This document shows, piece after piece, positions 7,350 through 15,322 of a stretch of DNA of 44,321 bases (the first letter of the stretch is position 1; each line of letters begins with the position of its first letter). The stretch spans positions 1 to 44,321 of the forward strand of contig CAYYJB010000013.1 of NCBI GenBank assembly GCA_964472135.1, in the 5' to 3' direction. The notes under the pieces are model-generated. The model ran no database searches. It had not been told where the DNA came from and saw only the letters and a list, made by a program, of their open reading frames with translations. A program made the translations under genes and the position numbers. Origin of the DNA: JAUREX01 sp964472135. GTDB taxonomy: Bacteria; Pseudomonadota; Alphaproteobacteria; Rhodobacterales; Rhodobacteraceae.

Positions 7350-8494
7350 CAGCGCACCTCCATGAAGCGCGCCGTCGCCCCGACGAGGGCGGCCGCATTG
7401 CGCGACCGGTCGATCGGCCGCAACCGGGCAGAGCTTTCGCCGATCTCGACGATCTCGAGCAGGCTGTAGGGGGTATCGTCGCCTTCGGTATAGGCGATGT
7501 GGTTGCGCGTCAGCCCGTGCCGCCGGCCGAAGGGAAGCGCGAGCATCCCGCCATCCGCCGCCGCGAGCGGACCGACCAGCGGCCGGCACACGATCTCGCG
7601 CACCAGCCCATCGACGTGCCCGGACAGCCCAGCCGTCAGTTCGGCGACCGTTGCCTGACGATCGCGCCGAGAGAGGGGGTTCATCAACGCGAGCGTCGAC
7701 GTCCCGGGAAGTCGGACGCGCTCTTGCAGCACCGACCCGGCGCCGACCTCGGCGCCGCCGGAAAAGAGGCGCGAGCGGATCTCGAGTTCGACCTCGGCGC
7801 GGCCGAGCAACGCATCGGCGGCGCCGACCGCGCGGATCGCGATCGCGGCATCGAAGCCGAAACCGTCCGCCGCGATCCCGGCCGCGACCGGCCGCATCCC
7901 GGTCAGGGTCGCATAATCGAAGGCCGGGTTCCTGCTCGTGGCCGTCAGTTCCTGTGCCGAGGTGCCGACCGTGCCTGTAAGCTCGACCGCGCGGTGGCGG
8001 CCGAGTTCGGCCAGCAGTTCGGCTGCGATCTCCTGCACGATCGGCTGCATCCAGGCCGGCGCGCGATGGTCGAGGTGCAGAGACGGGCGAAACGAGGTGA
8101 CCGAGAGGCGCACATCCCGCGGACATGCCGCGATCGGCTGCACCTCGCCCACCATCGCGCTGATCCGCACCCGCGTGACCTCGCCGACGCGGTCCTCGGC
8201 GATCACGGCATAATCGAGGATGCGCGACGCCGGGCGGACAACAAGCTGGTCGGTGACGATCTCGCTGCGCGAGAGCGCCGTGAATCCCTTGACCTCGGCC
8301 CCGCCGATCATCGCCGCCTGATAGAGCGCCTCTTCGAGCGCGCGCCGGCGCGTCGCGGCGGCCCCGCCCTGAACGGTATCGACGGCCTGCCCCTCGGCCT
8401 CGACCCGCATGAGCTGGGCCGCGGCGGGCAGCGCCGCGCAGACGGCGGCGATCATGGCGCCGACCGCCATCATGCGCCTGATCGGGGCGGGCAT
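7349..8494 (-). CDS. flgT: Flagellar assembly protein FlgT
   Basis: FlgT builds the H ring around the LP ring of polar, often sheathed, flagella in Vibrio and is also needed for the fla1 flagellum of C. sphaeroides. The 381-residue protein has a signal peptide (RRMMAVGAMIAAVCAALPAAAQ) and an N-terminal FlgT_N/LPP20-like module with the AEGQAVDTVQGGAAATRRRA segment, which resembles the start of Vibrio FlgT. The middle and C-terminal domains follow, ending in the small barrel-like segment EIVEIGESSARLRPIDRSRN. It lies between flgP and flgA with a one-base stop/start overlap to flgA, so the three are co-transcribed. The call rests on the N-terminal domain, size, export signal and position; the C-terminal domains are less certain. 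Confidence 0.78.
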   Translation of the reverse strand: MPAPIRRMMAVGAMIAAVCAALPAAAQLMRVEAEGQAVDTVQGGAAATRRRALEEALYQAAMIGGAEVKGFTALSRSEIVTDQLVVRPASRILDYAVIAEDRVGEVTRVRISAMVGEVQPIAACPRDVRLSVTSFRPSLHLDHRAPAWMQPIVQEIAAELLAELGRHRAVELTGTVGTSAQELTATSRNPAFDYATLTGMRPVAAGIAADGFGFDAAIAIRAVGAADALLGRAEVELEIRSRLFSGGAEVGAGSVLQERVRLPGTSTLALMNPLSRRDRQATVAELTAGLSGHVDGLVREIVCRPLVGPLAAADGGMLALPFGRRHGLTRNHIAYTEGDDTPYSLLEIVEIGESSARLRPIDRSRNAAALVGATARFMEVR

Positions 8495-8507
8495 CGTCGC
8501 CGCCCCC

Positions 8508-9074
8508 TCAGCCCGCCCGGCGCGCCGAGCGCAGGAGCTGGTCGATCATCTCGCGGTCGATCTCGAGCAGCACCTCATAGGTGTCGCTGCCCTTGGGTTC
8601 GATGCGGACGGTGCGCGCACCCCTGATCGTGCCCGCGACCGAGGCGCGCAGCGTGTCGCTCTGGACGACGGCATCGGCCACCGAAGTCTGGCTGTCGATC
8701 CTGAGCCCGTGGACCTTCTCGGTCAGCTCGCGCATCGCCTCGAGGCGCGCGGCCCGGATCGCGAGCAGGCGCCGATGCGTGAGCGACTTGCCGTTTTGCG
8801 CCGAGACGACGGCATAGCCGACGCCGTTGATGGTCGGGACGGTGCGGGCGGCGGTCTCGGTCACGGCGAGGACCTGCTGCGTCTGCACCAGATCTTGCGT
8901 CGCGCTTGGCGCGGCGCCACCCGTGCCGATCATGGGCAGGCTGAGGCCGAGCGGCCCCGTGCAGCCCATCAGCGCGGCGGCGCAGGCGAGGGCCATTGCG
9001 GCGGGGGCCATTGCGGCGGGGGCCTTTGAGGCGCGGGCGCGGGGCGGGCGGTTCGGGGCGTCTGCGTGATCCAA
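8508..9074 (-). CDS. flgP: Flagellar outer-membrane lipoprotein FlgP (LPP20 family)
   Basis: FlgP forms the basal disc or H-ring platform at the outer membrane in Vibrio and Campylobacter. The mature protein carries an LPP20-type domain (INGVGYAVVSAQNGKSLTHR, LAIRAARLEAMRELTEKVHG, VLLEIDREMIDQLL). The N-terminus has a basic region, a hydrophobic stretch and the lipobox LMGC. I place the start at TTG 9074: it has a strong AAGGAG site at 9082-9087 with 7-base spacing, and any longer start (for example ATG at 9116) would overlap or precede the sigma-54 promoter at 9112-9127. This gives 188 aa. The signal region contains a duplicated 15-base unit at 8991-9020 (APAAM repeats). Confidence 0.82.
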   Translation of the reverse strand: MDHADAPNRPPRARASKAPAAMAPAAMALACAAALMGCTGPLGLSLPMIGTGGAAPSATQDLVQTQQVLAVTETAARTVPTINGVGYAVVSAQNGKSLTHRRLLAIRAARLEAMRELTEKVHGLRIDSQTSVADAVVQSDTLRASVAGTIRGARTVRIEPKGSDTYEVLLEIDREMIDQLLRSARRAG

Positions 9075-9111
9075 GGGGCCGCTCCTTCGTGGAAAGTTGC
9101 GCCGCACGGCT

Positions 9112-9127
9112 TGCATGATCCATGCCA
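9112..9127 (-). promoter_or_regulatory. Sigma-54 promoter of flgP-flgT-flgA
   Basis: The reverse strand reads TGGCATGGATCATGCA with GG and GC ten bases apart. The predicted start is near 9101, 27 bases upstream of the TTG start of flgP and ahead of its ribosome site. It lies 42 bases from the divergent flhA promoter, so one set of activator sites could serve both. Confidence 0.65.
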
Positions 9128-9168
9128 GACGCCCGGGCATGCCTTCGCCACAAGTGCAATTCCGCGGC

Positions 9169-9184
9169 TGGCACGGGATTTGCT
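9169..9184 (+). promoter_or_regulatory. Sigma-54 promoter of flhA-flhF-flhG-fliA
   Basis: TGGCACGGGATTTGCT is an essentially perfect sigma-54 element (consensus TGGCAC-N5-TTGCW). The predicted start is near 9195, leaving an untranslated leader of about 140 bases before the flhA ATG at 9335. That leader holds no open frame or hairpin I would call. It is the best-matching promoter in the window. Confidence 0.85.
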
Positions 9185-9334
9185 TTCCTGTTCCTACCCC
9201 CACCCTCGCGGGCAGTACAGAAACGGCGGAAAGATGTCAGATCGCCTCGAACCAGCGCCCAGGACTGCCAGAAGCGCACGCTGCGCCCGTCCGGAACCCG
9301 TCAGAGGCCGGGATTTTGACAGCGGAGCCGCGTC

Positions 9335-11461
9335 ATGGATCTGACACGCGCCCGCGGCGGGTTCGGCGATCTGCGCGGGGCGCTGTCGGGCACCGTGTTG
9401 CCGATCGGCATCCTCGCCGTCATCGCGATGATGGTCCTGCCGCTGCCGGTCATCCTGCTCGACACCTTCTTCGTGCTGAACATCCTCTTGTCGCTTCTGA
9501 TCCTCCTCGTGGCGATGCACACCTATCGGCCGGTCGATTTCTCGTCCTTCCCGAACCTGCTGCTGATCGCGACCGTTCTGCGCCTCGCACTCAACGTCGC
9601 CTCGACCCGGATCGTTCTGGCCGAGGGGCACACGGGCGACGACGCGGCCGGCCAGGTCATCAAGGCGTTCGGCGAGTTCGTGATCGCGGGAAACTATGTC
9701 GTCGGGATCTTCGTCTTCGCGATCCTCGTCATCATCAACCTCGTCGTCATCACCAAGGGCGCCGGGCGCGTCTCTGAAGTATCGGCGCGGTTCACCCTCG
9801 ATGCGATGCCGGGCAAGCAGATGGCGATCGACGCCGACCTCAACGCCGGGCTGCTGACGGCCGAGGAGGCGACGAAGCGCCGCCAGGAGGTCGCGCAGGA
9901 GGCAGATTTCTATGGCTCGATGGATGGTGCATCGAAATTCGTGAAGGGCGATGCGATCGCGGGTCTGCTGATCCTCGCCATCAACATCATCGGCGGCCTC
10001 ATCATCGGGACCGTGCAGCACGATCTTGCGATCGCGGACGCGGCGCAGATCTACATCCTTCTCTCGATCGGCGACGGGCTGGTGGCGCAGATCCCCTCGC
10101 TCCTGCTGTCGATCGCGACCGCGATCATCGTCACGCGCGTCTCCTCGACCCACGACATGGCCGAGCACATCGGCAAGCAGGTCCACCTCTCGCGCGCCTG
10201 GATCCCGGCGGCGGTGGTGATGCTCATCCTCGGCGTGACGCCCGGCATGCCCAACGAGATCTTCCTCTTCTTCGCGCTTCTTGCCGGCATCGCGGGATAT
10301 CTCGCGCGGCGGGCGGAACTCGCGCGTGCAGAGGAACCCGAGGATGCGGGCGATGCGGACGCCGCCGACGCCGCGCCCAAGGAAGCGATCACACTTGAGG
10401 ACGTAACGGATTACTCGCCTATCTCGCTCCAGCTCGGCTATGGCCTCATCTCGATGGTCGATGGCGAGGACGCAAGCCCGCTCGTGACGCGCATCACCGG
10501 CATCCGGCGCGAGGTGTCGCGCGCGCTCGGATTCGTCGTGCCTGGCGTGCGCATCCGCGACGATCTCGGGCTAGAGCCCAACCAGTACCGCATCCGCATC
10601 GGCCAGACGATCGTCGGCGAGGATCGCGTCCACCCCGACCGCAAGCTCGCACTAGCGGGGGACCGGACCGCGATCCGGATCGACGGGATCGACGTCAAGG
10701 ATCCGTCGTTCGGGATGGACGCGACCTGGATCCGCCCGCAGCAGCAGGCCGAGGCCGAGGCGAACGACTATGTCGTGATCGAGCCCGAGTCGGTCCTTGC
10801 GACGCACCTCAGCCAGCTTCTCTACAAGCACGCGGCCGAACTCGTGGGGCAGGACGATGTGCAGGCGCTGGTCGACAACCTCGCCAAGAACAGCCCGAAC
10901 CTCGTGCAGTCGGTCGTCCCGAAGCTCGTGCCGCTGCATGTGCTGACGGCGGTGCTGCGCGCGCTCCTGCACGAGCGGATCCCGATCGCGGACCTGCGGC
11001 GGATCCTCGAGGGGCTCGCGAACCTCTCGAACCGCAATGCCCCGCCCGCGGAGATGGCCGAGGCGCTGCGGCCGGCGCTTGTGCCGCTCCTCATCCAGCA
11101 GGTGGCGCCGCTTGGCAAGCCGCTGCCCGTCATCACCCTGACGCCCGACCTCGAGCAGCTCCTGCTGCGGACCCTGCGCCAGTCGGCCGAGGGCGAACTG
11201 ATCCTCGAGGGCGAGCTAGCCCAGCAGCTCGTGACCTCGATCAACGAGACCTCCGAGCGGATGTCGGCCGAGGGCAAGCCCGGCGTCACCGTCGTCGCCC
11301 CCCAGATCCGGCGCGCCTTCGCCGCCTTCCTGCGCGGCCACATGCCCGACGCCATCGTGCTGAGCTATACCGAACTGCCCGAAAACCGCCGTGTCGAGGT
11401 CGCCGCGACCATCGGCGGCGCGGGGGCCCTGCCCCGCGAAACCGGCCCCAAGACCAGATGA
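9335..11461 (+). CDS. flhA: Flagellar type III export gate protein FlhA
   Basis: FlhA is the large integral-membrane component of the flagellar export gate, working with FlhB and FliPQR at the centre of the MS ring. The 708-residue length is standard. Residues 1 to about 320 carry the multi-pass membrane domain and the conserved family segment (FPNLLLIATVLRLALNVAST, GAGRVSEVSARFTLDAMPGK, MAIDADLNAG). The C-terminal half is the cytosolic domain that docks chaperone-substrate complexes, with the late VLSYTELPENRRVEV. Start ATG 9335 follows GGAG. It is the first gene of a plus-strand operon with flhF 11 bases downstream. Confidence 0.98.
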   Translation: MDLTRARGGFGDLRGALSGTVLPIGILAVIAMMVLPLPVILLDTFFVLNILLSLLILLVAMHTYRPVDFSSFPNLLLIATVLRLALNVASTRIVLAEGHTGDDAAGQVIKAFGEFVIAGNYVVGIFVFAILVIINLVVITKGAGRVSEVSARFTLDAMPGKQMAIDADLNAGLLTAEEATKRRQEVAQEADFYGSMDGASKFVKGDAIAGLLILAINIIGGLIIGTVQHDLAIADAAQIYILLSIGDGLVAQIPSLLLSIATAIIVTRVSSTHDMAEHIGKQVHLSRAWIPAAVVMLILGVTPGMPNEIFLFFALLAGIAGYLARRAELARAEEPEDAGDADAADAAPKEAITLEDVTDYSPISLQLGYGLISMVDGEDASPLVTRITGIRREVSRALGFVVPGVRIRDDLGLEPNQYRIRIGQTIVGEDRVHPDRKLALAGDRTAIRIDGIDVKDPSFGMDATWIRPQQQAEAEANDYVVIEPESVLATHLSQLLYKHAAELVGQDDVQALVDNLAKNSPNLVQSVVPKLVPLHVLTAVLRALLHERIPIADLRRILEGLANLSNRNAPPAEMAEALRPALVPLLIQQVAPLGKPLPVITLTPDLEQLLLRTLRQSAEGELILEGELAQQLVTSINETSERMSAEGKPGVTVVAPQIRRAFAAFLRGHMPDAIVLSYTELPENRRVEVAATIGGAGALPRETGPKTR

Positions 11462-11472
11462 GGTGAACGGCC

Positions 11473-12843
11473 ATGCCCACGCTCACAGTGCTTGCCCCCG
11501 ACAGCTCGCTCGCGATGGACGAGATCGCGCGCCAGCTTGGCGACAACGCCTATATCCTCTCGACGACCAAGCGCGACGGGATGGTCGAGATCAAGGCCAC
11601 CAATGACCCGATCCCTCCCAGCCCGCGCGAGAGCAAGGCCCGCTCGGCCTTCGCCGCGGCACTGGCCGAGCATGGCGCGACCGAAGAGGTGTTGGTGCTA
11701 CAGCGCGGCCGCGAGGCGCACGCCGAACCCTCCGAGCGCGAGGGCATCGCCGCCGGGGCCTCGGCGCGGCCGTCGGCGACGGTCGTGCGCCTGCAACATC
11801 CGGCGGCCGACCAGCCACGCGGCGGGCGCGCACCCGCCTTCCGCCCCCTTGCCCCCGCCCGCCCGCTGCCCGAAACCGGCGGCGCTGCCCTCTCCACCGA
11901 CCCGCTGCCGGTCCGGGCGCAGCTGCCGCCCGCGATCCCATCCGAGAGCACCGAGGTCACGCGCACCCTTGAACGGCTCCATGACGCGCTGAGCCATCTG
12001 CGCGAGACGATGCTGCGCACCGACATTACCGTGCCCGACCTCGAAGGCCCGAAGCGGCCGGCGCCGCCCGCGCCGCCCGCGGCGCCCGACCCGTCGCGCC
12101 GCATCCTCGCGGCAGGCTTCGACGCCGCGCTCGTGGCCGAGGTCACCCGCGACCTCGCCGGATCGGCCGAGCAGATCGAGGCGGCCTTCGCCGAGGCGCT
12201 GGCGGCCCGCATCATCGCGCCGTCACCCGAGACGATGCTTGCAGCCGATGCGATCCTCGTGCTTGGCCCCTCGGGATCGGGGCGCTCGACCCTCGCGGCC
12301 AAGCTGGGCGCGATCGTGCGCGACCTCCACCCCGACCGCCGTTGCCGCCTGATCGAGATCTGCCCGCGGGGCATGACCTCGGGCGACACGCTCAAGGGTT
12401 TCGCGCGGATGCTCAACAGCGCGCAAATGCTCGATATCGGCCATGCGATCTGGCACGAGGAAGAACTCTCGAGCCTTCCGCGACCCGAAGCGGGCGTCAC
12501 CCACATCATCGACATGCCGTCCGATCCGGCGACCTGCGCGCGCATCCTCTCGGCACTCGGGCCGCTGATCGGGCACGATGCCCCGCGGATCCTTGCGGTG
12601 CCGGCGGGCACTACGGCCGGGATGCTCGACCGGCAGATGTCGCGGCCCGAATGCGCCGATGCCACGATCGCGCTGACCAAGCTCGACGAATGCGACGTGG
12701 CCGCGGCCGAACTGTCGGGCCTTGCGGCGCATGATCTGCGGATCGGCTGGTTGTCGGGAACGCGCGCGCTGGTGGGCAACCTGTCGCCGGCGACGGGTCA
12801 GGTGATGCGCGACTACGTCGCGGGCTACATCGCGCAGGCCTGA
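11473..12843 (+). CDS. flhF: FlhF-type SRP GTPase with degenerate nucleotide-binding motifs
   Basis: FlhF is an SRP-family GTPase that marks the pole and sets where the flagellum is built. The 456-residue protein has the FlhF B domain at the N-terminus (AMDEIARQLGDNAYILSTTK, residues 15-34), a Pro/Ala-rich middle (about 85-210), and the NG-type GTPase domain (about 165-456). The P-loop reads GPSGSGRST at 265-273, with Arg in place of the invariant Lys. The DTAG motif is replaced by DMPSD (347-351), and the DTYR switch segment is not recognisable (ICPRGMTSGDTL). Only the guanine-specificity motif TKLDE (402-406) is intact. GTP hydrolysis is therefore doubtful. Its GTPase domain is closely similar to the C-terminal half of the next gene product. 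Confidence 0.85.
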   Translation: MPTLTVLAPDSSLAMDEIARQLGDNAYILSTTKRDGMVEIKATNDPIPPSPRESKARSAFAAALAEHGATEEVLVLQRGREAHAEPSEREGIAAGASARPSATVVRLQHPAADQPRGGRAPAFRPLAPARPLPETGGAALSTDPLPVRAQLPPAIPSESTEVTRTLERLHDALSHLRETMLRTDITVPDLEGPKRPAPPAPPAAPDPSRRILAAGFDAALVAEVTRDLAGSAEQIEAAFAEALAARIIAPSPETMLAADAILVLGPSGSGRSTLAAKLGAIVRDLHPDRRCRLIEICPRGMTSGDTLKGFARMLNSAQMLDIGHAIWHEEELSSLPRPEAGVTHIIDMPSDPATCARILSALGPLIGHDAPRILAVPAGTTAGMLDRQMSRPECADATIALTKLDECDVAAAELSGLAAHDLRIGWLSGTRALVGNLSPATGQVMRDYVAGYIAQA

Positions 12844-12872
12844 GCGGGCGGGCAGGCAAAGAGGGACCATCG

Positions 12873-14582
12873 ATGCCCCAGTCGATCACCATAGCGAGCG
12901 GGAAGGGCGGCGTCGGCAAGACCTGCATCGCCGTCAACCTGTCGCTGACGCTCGCCTCGATGGGCCTGCGCGTCAAGCTGCTCGACGCCGATTTCGGGCT
13001 GGCCAACTCGCATGTGCTGATGGGCATCAACAGCACGAAATCGATCCGCGATGTCATTTCGGGCGAACGCTCGCTGGAGCAGATCGCGGAGCGCGTCGCG
13101 CCGGGGCTCGAACTCTATGCCGGCGGGAGTGCGCTGTCGGATCTTCTGAACGTCGATCCGACGGTGCGCTATCGGCTGATCCGCAACTTCGATGCGCTGG
13201 CGGCCGAGACGGATGTGCTGCTGATCGACGCGCCGGCGGGGGCCTCGGACAATGCGCTGTCGTTCGTGGCGGCCTCGGACCGGGTTCTGGTCGTCATCGT
13301 GCCCGAACCGACGAGCTTCATGGACGCCTATGCGCTGATCAAGACGGCGAACCTCGACTACGGGCTTGAGCGGTTCTCGATCGTCGTCAACATGGCCGCG
13401 AACGAGGCCGAGGCCGCGCGCCATTTCGAGAAGTTCCGCGCCATCACCATGCGCTTCCTCTCGGTCGAGCTGACGCATGTGGGGCATGTGCCGCTCTCGA
13501 ATGCGCTGAGCCGGTCGATCGTCGCGCTCAAGCCCATCATGCAGGGCGGCGGGAACCCCGCGACGCCCGAGGGCGCGGCCTTTCGCAAGCTTGCCAACGG
13601 GATCCTGCACGCCCCGGTGAACACGACGCGGGGCCTGCGCTTTTTCGACGATGACGGCGGCATCGCCGCCACGCCGCGCATCGCGACGCCGCCGGCGGCG
13701 GCAGGCGGGGCGGGCCTGCGGCCACCGAGCGCGCCCGCGCCGGATGGCGCGGGGCTTCAGGGCGACAGCGTCACCGGCATTCTGGTGCGCCTGCACGACG
13801 CGCTCGCAGGATTGCGCCAGTCGATGGCGACCGAGCCCACCGCCGCCGCCGCCGCGATCGAGACCAACCGGATCCTGACGGCGGGCTTCGATCCCGTGCT
13901 GGCGCAGAACCTTTCGCGGATCGATGCCGGGGCGGCCCCGGCGCCCGCCTTCGCGCGCGCCCTTGCGGCCCAGATCGTCGATGACGATCCGGACGGTCAC
14001 CTTGCAGCCGATGTGGTCTGGATCATCGGCCCGTCGGGGGCCGGGCGCACCACGCTCGCGGCGAGGATGGCATCGCATGCGGCCGACAACCTGCCCCGAC
14101 GCGGGGTCGCGTTGATGAACATCCTCGCGCATGGCGCGATCGATGACGGGCGGCTGCGGCTGCTGGCCTCGGGTCTGGGGCCGCGCGCAGGCTTCGCGAC
14201 CTGGGCCGAGGGCGCCCCGCTGCCGGAATTCGCGCCCGGGGTGACGCATATCCTCGACATGCCGGCGGACGCGGCCGAGGTTGCGCGGCTGCGGGCCGCC
14301 CTCGGACCGGCGCTGCCCGATCGGACCGAGACGGCGATCCTCGTGCTGCCGGGCGGCGCAAGCGCAACCCTGATCGCGCGGCAGCTCGACCGGCCCGAGG
14401 CGGCGCAGGCGATCGTCGCGCTCAGCAAGCTCGACGAATGCCCGGCGGCACCCGGCGAGCTGCTCGCGCTCGCGCAGCGCGGCGTCCGGATCGGCTGGCT
14501 ATCGGCGGGGCGGCACCCGCGCAGCGGGCTTCGGGCCGTCACGATAACGATCATGCACGACCACATCGCAGGTGCAACATGA
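12873..14582 (+). CDS. flhG: FlhG/FleN MinD-type ATPase fused to a second FlhF-like pseudo-GTPase domain
   Basis: FlhG (FleN) controls flagellar number and stimulates FlhF. Residues 1 to about 250 are a complete FlhG ATPase: deviant Walker A GKGGVGKT (10-17), LLDADFGLAN (36-45), and LLIDAPAG (116-123). Typical FlhG proteins are about 270-300 aa. This one continues through a Pro/Ala linker (265-298) into a domain matching the upstream FlhF: RLHDAL (306-311), RILTAGFDPVLA, P-loop GPSGAGRTT (386-394), GVTHILDMPAD, RQLDRPEA, ALSKLDE (516-522) and GWLSAGR. The Lys-to-Arg P-loop change and the DMP(S/A)D replacement are shared with FlhF, so the domain was copied after FlhF had decayed. The open frame is continuous. 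The C-terminal domain's function is unknown; a built-in FlhF-like dimerisation partner is one possibility. Confidence 0.9.
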   Translation: MPQSITIASGKGGVGKTCIAVNLSLTLASMGLRVKLLDADFGLANSHVLMGINSTKSIRDVISGERSLEQIAERVAPGLELYAGGSALSDLLNVDPTVRYRLIRNFDALAAETDVLLIDAPAGASDNALSFVAASDRVLVVIVPEPTSFMDAYALIKTANLDYGLERFSIVVNMAANEAEAARHFEKFRAITMRFLSVELTHVGHVPLSNALSRSIVALKPIMQGGGNPATPEGAAFRKLANGILHAPVNTTRGLRFFDDDGGIAATPRIATPPAAAGGAGLRPPSAPAPDGAGLQGDSVTGILVRLHDALAGLRQSMATEPTAAAAAIETNRILTAGFDPVLAQNLSRIDAGAAPAPAFARALAAQIVDDDPDGHLAADVVWIIGPSGAGRTTLAARMASHAADNLPRRGVALMNILAHGAIDDGRLRLLASGLGPRAGFATWAEGAPLPEFAPGVTHILDMPADAAEVARLRAALGPALPDRTETAILVLPGGASATLIARQLDRPEAAQAIVALSKLDECPAAPGELLALAQRGVRIGWLSAGRHPRSGLRAVTITIMHDHIAGAT

Positions 14583-15322
14583 TGATCAGGCGGGGATATC
14601 TGGAACAGAGCACGCGCCCCGAGGATCTGGTCGCGACGCATCTCGAGATGGTGCGCCGGATCGCCTATCAGCTGCACGGCCGCGTGCGGGGTGCCGTCGA
14701 GGTCGAGGATCTGATCCAGGTCGGATACATGGGCCTCGTGGACGCGAGCCAGAAATACGAAAAGCGCGACGGCGTGAACTTCGATGCCTATGCGCTGATC
14801 CGCATCCGGGGGGCGATCCTCGATTTCCTGCGGCGCAACTCGAACCTCTGCCGGACCACGATCGTGATGCGCCAGAAGATCTCGGGCGCGACGCTCGCGC
14901 TGGAACGCCGGCTGCAACGCGCCCCGCTCCCGGCCGAGGTCGCCGAAGAGACGGGGCTGAGCCTGCGCGAGCTCGACCAGTGGGAACAGGCGTTTCAGGC
15001 CAACGTCCACCACTCGCTCGACGAGGCCTATGACGAATTCTCGATCTGGTTTGCCGAAAGCTCGGACAACCCCGAAGAGGCCCTCTCGCAGACCGAATTG
15101 CGCGGCGCGCTGCGCGATGCCCTCGCCACCCTGCCCGAGCGCGAGGCGCTGGTGCTGCAACTCTATTATGTCGAGGAATTGAACGTCTACGAGATCGCCG
15201 AGGTGCTCGAGGTCACGACCGGGCGCGTCTCTCAGATCAAGAAGGCCGCGATCGGGCGGATCAGGGCAACGCTCGCGCGCATGCTCGATGAGCCCGGCCT
15301 GGCCGAGGCCGGCCGGCCATGA
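14579..15322 (+). CDS. fliA: Flagellar sigma factor FliA (sigma-28)
   Basis: Sigma-28 transcribes late flagellar and chemotaxis genes once FlgM is exported. The 247 residues show sigma region 2 (VEVEDLIQVGYMGLVDASQK, FDAYALIRIRGAILDFLRR), region 3 (PLPAEVAEETGLSLRELDQW) and region 4 with the helix-turn-helix (LPEREALVLQLYYVEELNVY, VTTGRVSQIKKAAIGRIR). The ATG at 14579 overlaps the flhG stop (ATGA), showing translational coupling. The cognate anti-sigma factor FlgM is encoded at 5425-5724. Order flhA-flhF-flhG-fliA is as in Pseudomonas and Vibrio. Confidence 0.96.
   Translation: MMIRRGYLEQSTRPEDLVATHLEMVRRIAYQLHGRVRGAVEVEDLIQVGYMGLVDASQKYEKRDGVNFDAYALIRIRGAILDFLRRNSNLCRTTIVMRQKISGATLALERRLQRAPLPAEVAEETGLSLRELDQWEQAFQANVHHSLDEAYDEFSIWFAESSDNPEEALSQTELRGALRDALATLPEREALVLQLYYVEELNVYEIAEVLEVTTGRVSQIKKAAIGRIRATLARMLDEPGLAEAGRP

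Noticed and set aside
7350..8126. N-terminal extension of the flgA reading frame into flgT
   Set aside because: The open frame continues, but those residues are out-of-frame flgT; the signal peptide starts at the ATG at 7349.
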